Source: Porphyromonas vaginalis
Lineage (GTDB): Bacteria > Bacteroidota > Bacteroidia > Bacteroidales > Porphyromonadaceae
Length of the DNA: 64,000 nucleotides
Reading direction: 5' to 3'
NCBI RefSeq assembly: GCF_958301595.1
Contig: NZ_CATQJU010000001.1
Coordinates: forward strand, 2,418,001-2,482,000
Shown here: positions 60,444-64,000 of the stretch, piece by piece
Position numbering within the stretch: position 1 is the first letter of the stretch
Layout of the letters: each line of letters starts with the position of its first letter
Position numbers and translations under genes: made by a program
The notes under the pieces: model-generated
Databases searched by the model: none
Seen by the model: only the letters and a program-made list of their open reading frames with translations
Told to the model about the DNA's origin: nothing

Positions 60444-61408
60444 ACGAATGGTAGATAAACCTTTTGACACACCTCCCGATACTCCTCTGCGCACTGACTA
60501 TTGATCGTGATCCCGCCACCGCTACGGTAGCGCAGCGCGCCATCCGCCTGCTGCTCTATGAAGCGTATCATCACGCCACTGTCTAGCGTCTCCCCGTCGA
60601 AGTATCCGCAGATGCCCGTGTAAAAGCCTCTCGGCTCCCCCTCCGCCTCAGCAATCGCCCGTACGGTCGCCTCCTTGGGCGCCCCACTAATAGAGCCCGC
60701 CGGGAGCAGTTCGCTCAGGATGCTTCCGAGATGAGCGCGCCAGTCAGGAGCAAGCTGTCCAACGATCTCTGAGCTCACCTGAAGCAAGTGTCCACGACTA
60801 GTAACCAGTTCATCGATATACCTAAAGCGCCTCACCGCAACATGGAGACTCACGCGGCTCAAGTCGTTGCGTATCAAGTCGGTAATCGTGTAGTGCTCGG
60901 CCGTCTCCTTGTAGTCGCCGAGGATGGTCGCAGCAGCATCGGGCCGGGTCGCATCTATCGTCCCCTTCATCGGGAAGCAGCTGATCTCATCCCCCACGAT
61001 GCGCACGAAGGTCTCAGGCGAAAAGCAAACGAATCGTCCCGGCAGATAGCACTTATAGCGAGCCTGCGAACGAAGGAAGACCTCCTCCAGCGAGATATTC
61101 AGCTCTATGGGGGTCGACACCGTCAGATTGGCCAAAAAGCTGTCGCCTCTCTCCAGGGCATGACGGATCACTGCAAAACGCTCCGCATAAGCCTCCTCGC
61201 TGATCGGTGTGGCCTGTAGCACAGCCGGCGTATCGCTCACGGAGCGTGCCGGGCTATTGGTCACGCCGCCTATATCGAAGCGCAGCTCTTGCTGCGCCAG
61301 CGGCTCCTCGAGGAGGAGCAGTTCGCTCATCTCATAGTCTAGGCAGAAGACAAAGGGCTTGCCCTGCCCGCCCAGTTCGTTGAGCCTATCAATCATCGAT
61401 TGCTTCAT
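60440..61408 (-). CDS. pabB: Aminodeoxychorismate synthase component I
   Basis: 322 residues, shorter than E. coli PabB (about 450) because the N-terminal subdomain is reduced, as in other Bacteroidetes. Chorismate-binding core: FLANLTVSTPIELN, FVCFSPETFVRI, CFPMKGTIDAT (PIKGT motif), HYTITDLIRNDLSRVS, LLPAGSISGAPKEATVRAI and the final GGGITINSQCAEEYREVCQK. With PabA it makes 4-amino-4-deoxychorismate from chorismate and glutamine. It forms a leftward pair with pabC and is divergent from pabA across a repeat-filled spacer. Confidence 0.9.
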   Translation of the reverse strand: MKQSMIDRLNELGGQGKPFVFCLDYEMSELLLLEEPLAQQELRFDIGGVTNSPARSVSDTPAVLQATPISEEAYAERFAVIRHALERGDSFLANLTVSTPIELNISLEEVFLRSQARYKCYLPGRFVCFSPETFVRIVGDEISCFPMKGTIDATRPDAAATILGDYKETAEHYTITDLIRNDLSRVSLHVAVRRFRYIDELVTSRGHLLQVSSEIVGQLAPDWRAHLGSILSELLPAGSISGAPKEATVRAIAEAEGEPRGFYTGICGYFDGETLDSGVMIRFIEQQADGALRYRSGGGITINSQCAEEYREVCQKVYLPFV

Positions 61409-61462
61409 ATCATTCGCTCGTTTTACTCCATTTCAATTTCGCAAATCTCACGAGTAACGATT

Positions 61463-61630
61463 TGTAGGGACGCACGGTCGTGCGTCCGTCCCGTTAAAGT
61501 CCTGACGCTGTAACCTTTGACGCAACGGACGCACGACCGTGCGTCCCTACAAGGCGACGTATCGATGTACTGCGTCAAGCTGGTTCTACAACGGACGCAC
61601 AGACCGTGCGTCCCTACAGGGCGACGTGGA
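61463..61630. repeat. Palindromic elements between pabB and pabA
   Basis: Three palindromes of the GGACGCAC...GTGCGTCC type at about 61465-61490, 61530-61555 and 61592-61618, in alternating orientation. The spacer GACGTATCGATGTACTGCGT is the reverse complement of the 67-bp repeat's spacer. No gene in this 297-bp gap. A TATCTTCG at 61688-61695 may be the pabA -7 element. Confidence 0.85.
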
Positions 61631-61705
61631 CTACATATCATTACTCGTCAAGTGTGACCACTTGCGTCGTTAGTATCTGCAAATATACTATCTTCGTGGC
61701 TTGTA

Positions 61706-62281
61706 ATGAAACATCTACTGATAGCTGACAATCACGACTCCTTTGTCTACAACCTCGTAGAGCTCCTGCGGCAGCTCGACGAGTGCTCCATGGAGATACA
61801 CTACACGGAGCAGATCACGCCCGCCATGGTCGCGCACTGTCACGGCATCCTGCTCTCTCCAGGTCCTGGGATACCGACGGAGCAACCCTACCTGATGCAG
61901 CTCATAGACAGTTACCACACGGAGCTGCCCATGCTGGGCGTTTGCCTAGGACATCAAGCACTCGCCAGCTACTGCGGTGCCGAGCTAGTGCAGCTCCGCG
62001 CCCCCCTCCACGGGCATACCGACCAACTCATCATCGATCATCACGACACACTGCTACGAGACATCCCCACCGGGAGCCACATCGGGCGTTATCACTCGTG
62101 GGTCGTGCAGCCCGACAGCCTCCCCGACACGCTACAAGTCACGGCACACGCACAGTCCGATGGCACCATCATGGCACTACGTCATCGCAGCCTGCCGCTG
62201 TGGGGCGTGCAGTTTCACCCCGAGAGCTACATCTCCGACCACGGACGCCGCTACCTGCACAACTTCATCGCCCAGCTCTAG
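61706..62281 (+). CDS. pabA: Aminodeoxychorismate synthase component II (glutamine amidotransferase)
   Basis: 191 residues, usual length. Class I glutamine amidotransferase: LLIADNHDSFVYNLVELLRQ, ILLSPGPGIP, nucleophile Cys80 in MLGVCLGHQAL, HGHTDQLIID, RYHSWVV and His171/Glu173 in GVQFHPESY. It supplies ammonia to PabB, whose gene is divergent. The TrpG role is the common alternative, but no trp genes are present and PabB/PabC are adjacent. Confidence 0.88.
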   Translation: MKHLLIADNHDSFVYNLVELLRQLDECSMEIHYTEQITPAMVAHCHGILLSPGPGIPTEQPYLMQLIDSYHTELPMLGVCLGHQALASYCGAELVQLRAPLHGHTDQLIIDHHDTLLRDIPTGSHIGRYHSWVVQPDSLPDTLQVTAHAQSDGTIMALRHRSLPLWGVQFHPESYISDHGRRYLHNFIAQL

Positions 62282-62490
62282 CACATCGTCCCCCGCCTTC
62301 CGCCAAAACCACTTTTCGAAAAGCTACTTTTGCACGAAAAGTCGCTTTTCCAAAAGTTACTCGCCTGTTGCCTATTGGCTGTTGGCTATTGGCTAGAGGC
62401 TCTAGTGCTACTAGGAATACTAGTGCCACTAGAAAAACCTCTAATCTCTAACTTCTAATCTCTAACCTCTAACCACAGGGGCATTTTTGT
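62282..62490. repeat. Repeat-filled spacer between pabA and the DUF4286-like gene
   Basis: CTTTTCGAAAAG/CACGAAAAGTCGCTTTTCC alternating inverted motifs (62310-62362), then TTGGCTGTTGGCTATTGGC units (62366-62395), ACTAG-type units (62400-62432) and a TCTAA heptamer array (62439-62474). Several of the short repeat families found inside prophage genes occur together here. No gene. Confidence 0.8.
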
Positions 62491-62498
62491 TATCTTTG
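62491..62498 (+). promoter_or_regulatory. -7 element for the DUF4286-ruvC unit
   Basis: TATCTTTG, 58 bp before the ATG at 62556. Confidence 0.5.
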
Positions 62499-62555
62499 CA
62501 TCATACCATGGGGTGGCTCTCGAGCGCACCTCGCTAGATCAACGACAATATCCCT

Positions 62556-62885
62556 ATGTATCGAGTCAACGTATCTATCTTTATCAAAGCTCAGGAGTAT
62601 CAGCTCCTCGACCGTTTCCTACGCACTACGCTGGTGCCACTGCTCCGTGACGATGAGGGCGTGGCGCAGGTGGATCTCCTAGAGGTGATGGCACAGGCGC
62701 CTGTCGTGGAGATGGCGCAGCCGATGGACGATATGGTCCTAGCTCTGCTCATCTCTCTAGAGCAGGAGCGAGATGTAGAGCACTACCTCTCTGAGGTACT
62801 GTGCGAGCGGCTGGAGCTGCTGGGCAAGACCTTTGGCGAGCGCGTCCTATACCATGTCACCCCAATGAGACAGATCGCACTATGA
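62556..62885 (+). CDS. DUF4286-like small protein upstream of ruvC
   Basis: 109 residues. [20 protein letters not shown] and [20 protein letters not shown] suggest a ferredoxin-like fold; the family (DUF4286) is commonly found next to ruvC in Bacteroidales, as far as I recall. Its stop overlaps the ruvC ATG (ATGA, 62882-62885), so translation is coupled. Function unknown; no catalytic residues are evident. Confidence 0.65.
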   Translation: MYRVNVSIFIKAQEYQLLDRFLRTTLVPLLRDDEGVAQVDLLEVMAQAPVVEMAQPMDDMVLALLISLEQERDVEHYLSEVLCERLELLGKTFGERVLYHVTPMRQIAL

Positions 62886-63460
62886 GCAAGTCACGCGGCG
62901 AGCGCATCCTTATCGGCATCGACCCCGGCACCATCGTGATGGGCTACGGGTTGCTCTCCGTGCGGGGGCAGCAGGCCGAGATGCTCACTATGGGGGTGAT
63001 CGAGCTGAGCCGTTACGAGGATCACTACACCCGTCTAGGACGTATCTATAGCCGTGTGGCGGGACTGATCGACGAGTTCCTACCTGATGAGATGGCTCTA
63101 GAGGCCCCTTTCTACGGCAAGAATGTGCAGTCGATGCTCAAGCTGGGGCGGGCGCAGGGGGTCGCTATGGCAGCGGCTCTGAGCCGAGACATACCCATCG
63201 CGGAGTACGTGCCGATGCGTGTCAAGCAGGCGATCACTGGTACGGGGCAAGCTTCCAAAGAGCAGGTGGCGACGATGCTCCAGCGAGTGCTGCGCATTCC
63301 CACCGAACTGATGCCGGAAAAGCTCGATGCGACCGACGGCTTGGCGGTCGCCTACTGTCACTTCCTGCAAACTTCTAATGCTGTGGCTACGTCCAACGTG
63401 AGTGCCAAGAGCTGGAAGGAGTTTATCAAAGCCAACCCCAACAAAGTGCACGGACTCTAA
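62882..63460 (+). CDS. ruvC: Holliday junction endonuclease RuvC
   Basis: 192 residues from ATG 62882 ([20 protein letters not shown]); 27 upstream codons in frame overlap the preceding gene and are not used. RNase H-fold resolvase: catalytic Asp14 (GIDPGT), Glu74 ([10 protein letters not shown]), and the C-terminal acidic pair in [31 protein letters not shown] and [20 protein letters not shown] are typical. It cleaves Holliday junctions with RuvAB. Confidence 0.95.
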   Translation: MSKSRGERILIGIDPGTIVMGYGLLSVRGQQAEMLTMGVIELSRYEDHYTRLGRIYSRVAGLIDEFLPDEMALEAPFYGKNVQSMLKLGRAQGVAMAAALSRDIPIAEYVPMRVKQAITGTGQASKEQVATMLQRVLRIPTELMPEKLDATDGLAVAYCHFLQTSNAVATSNVSAKSWKEFIKANPNKVHGL

Positions 63461-63488
63461 GCGAAACAGAACCATAACAACAGAACCT

Positions 63489-64000
63489 ATGACCTCCATC
63501 CGCAAACTACTCATACTCCTCTGCTGCTACCTCTGTGGCGCACTGCTTCTATCAGCGCAACAAGAGACAAAGCAGGCACTTCCCCTCGGCATCTGGGAGG
63601 GCACCCTGCAAGTCTCAGGCACGGAGCTACCGCTCCGCTTCAACATCTTTAGAGATAAACAAGAGACTGTCTGCTGCACGATGGATAGTCCGTCGCAGAT
63701 GGCGACTGGTATCGAAGCAACGATCGAGCTTGCCGAGGGCGTCGTCATCACCATTCCGAATCTATACATTCGCTACGAGGGGAAGCTAACGAGTAGCGAC
63801 ACCATCGTGGGAACCTTCGCTCAGGGCGGTATGTCGCTACCGCTCACACTCGTACGAGCCAGTAAGCCCGCCAAGGCTGATCGTCCGCAGACGCCACAGC
63901 CCCCCTACCCCTACGAGACGGAGGAGGTGACCTTTTACAACGGCTCGGCACCGCTCCACGGCACGCTCACCTACCCTGTCGGGCATCAGGCGGGGAGCCG
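63489..64000 (+). CDS. Secreted alpha/beta-hydrolase-type protein, partial (3' end outside window)
   Basis: 170 codons from ATG 63489 to the window edge, open throughout. Signal peptide MTSIRKLLILLCCYLCGALL. The first about 115 residues are a beta-sandwich-like domain (GIWEGTLQVSGTELPLRFNI; SDTIVGTFAQGGMSLPLTLV) often seen before the hydrolase domain in Bacteroidetes secreted esterases/peptidases. The last residues EEVTFYNGSAPLHGTLTYP match the entry strands of the alpha/beta-hydrolase domain. The catalytic triad would lie beyond the window. Follows ruvC by 28 bp. Confidence 0.7.
   Translation, partial: MTSIRKLLILLCCYLCGALLLSAQQETKQALPLGIWEGTLQVSGTELPLRFNIFRDKQETVCCTMDSPSQMATGIEATIELAEGVVITIPNLYIRYEGKLTSSDTIVGTFAQGGMSLPLTLVRASKPAKADRPQTPQPPYPYETEEVTFYNGSAPLHGTLTYPVGHQAGS

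Overview
The window reads as a Bacteroidales chromosome, most likely a Porphyromonas species. Evidence: TAnnTTTG-type -7 promoters (several with TTG 19-20 bp upstream), a TamB/TamL pair, an HmuR-like/HmuY-like heme pair, EtfBA with an acyl-CoA dehydrogenase, and many lipoproteins. The genus is inference from gene content and style. About the left half is a prophage; the right half is host chromosome with one accessory island.

Prophage, 1 to about 31528 (left end outside the window). Nearly all genes run leftward. From right to left: a LexA/CI-type repressor on the + strand (30378-31142) diverges from an early operon of small helical proteins. Then come recombination and replication genes (SSB, ERF annealing protein, PD-(D/E)XK exonuclease, NinB-like protein, replication initiator, DnaC-like loader). 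Next is a small lysis-like set (holin-like protein, unimolecular-spanin-like lipoprotein), a VRR-NUC nuclease, two virion-type proteins, a 4890-residue polyvalent protein, a small protein, the portal, and a further structural gene cut by the window edge. The polyvalent protein carries a metallopeptidase, two nearly identical MuF-C-type domains, an adenine methyltransferase, an SNF2-like helicase and a C-terminal LPD38-like region. The right end is an attachment site: the 3' part of a tRNA gene with a CAT anticodon loop and encoded CCA (31483-31528). Integrase, terminase and capsid genes are not in view.

Host, 31.5-42.3 kb: a beta-helix lipoprotein, tamB-tamL, and a DUF5106/thioredoxin-fold lipoprotein. 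42.3-51.5 kb: two about 859-bp direct repeats 8365 bp apart enclose an accessory island. It holds scars of conjugative elements (a TraO tail and another fragment), a Bacteroidetes hypothetical, a heme-receptor/HmuY-like/PepSY set, a cupin and a broken DUF438 gene. 51.6-64 kb is housekeeping: pdxH, tsaB, etfB-etfA-acyl-CoA dehydrogenase, thyA, an Ig-like lipoprotein, rpmH, pabB-pabC divergent from pabA, a DUF4286-like gene, ruvC and a partial secreted hydrolase.

The most unusual signal is a set of short repeat modules shared by intergenic spacers and phage protein linkers. They are (1) TTAGAGR heptamer arrays that end genes and give several unrelated proteins the C-terminus LEVRD or a variant; (2) a palindrome (GGGCGGAC...GTCCGCCC or GGACGC...GCGTCC) that lies between host genes and also in frame inside phage proteins as GRTHRSAPT-type peptides; (3) 9-bp repeats (CTCCGATNG, ACTAGNNNC, GGCTGTTGG types) that fill spacers and also encode linkers; (4) arrays of palindromic cores at 22-bp period. 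All assignments come from reading the sequence; no database search was run.
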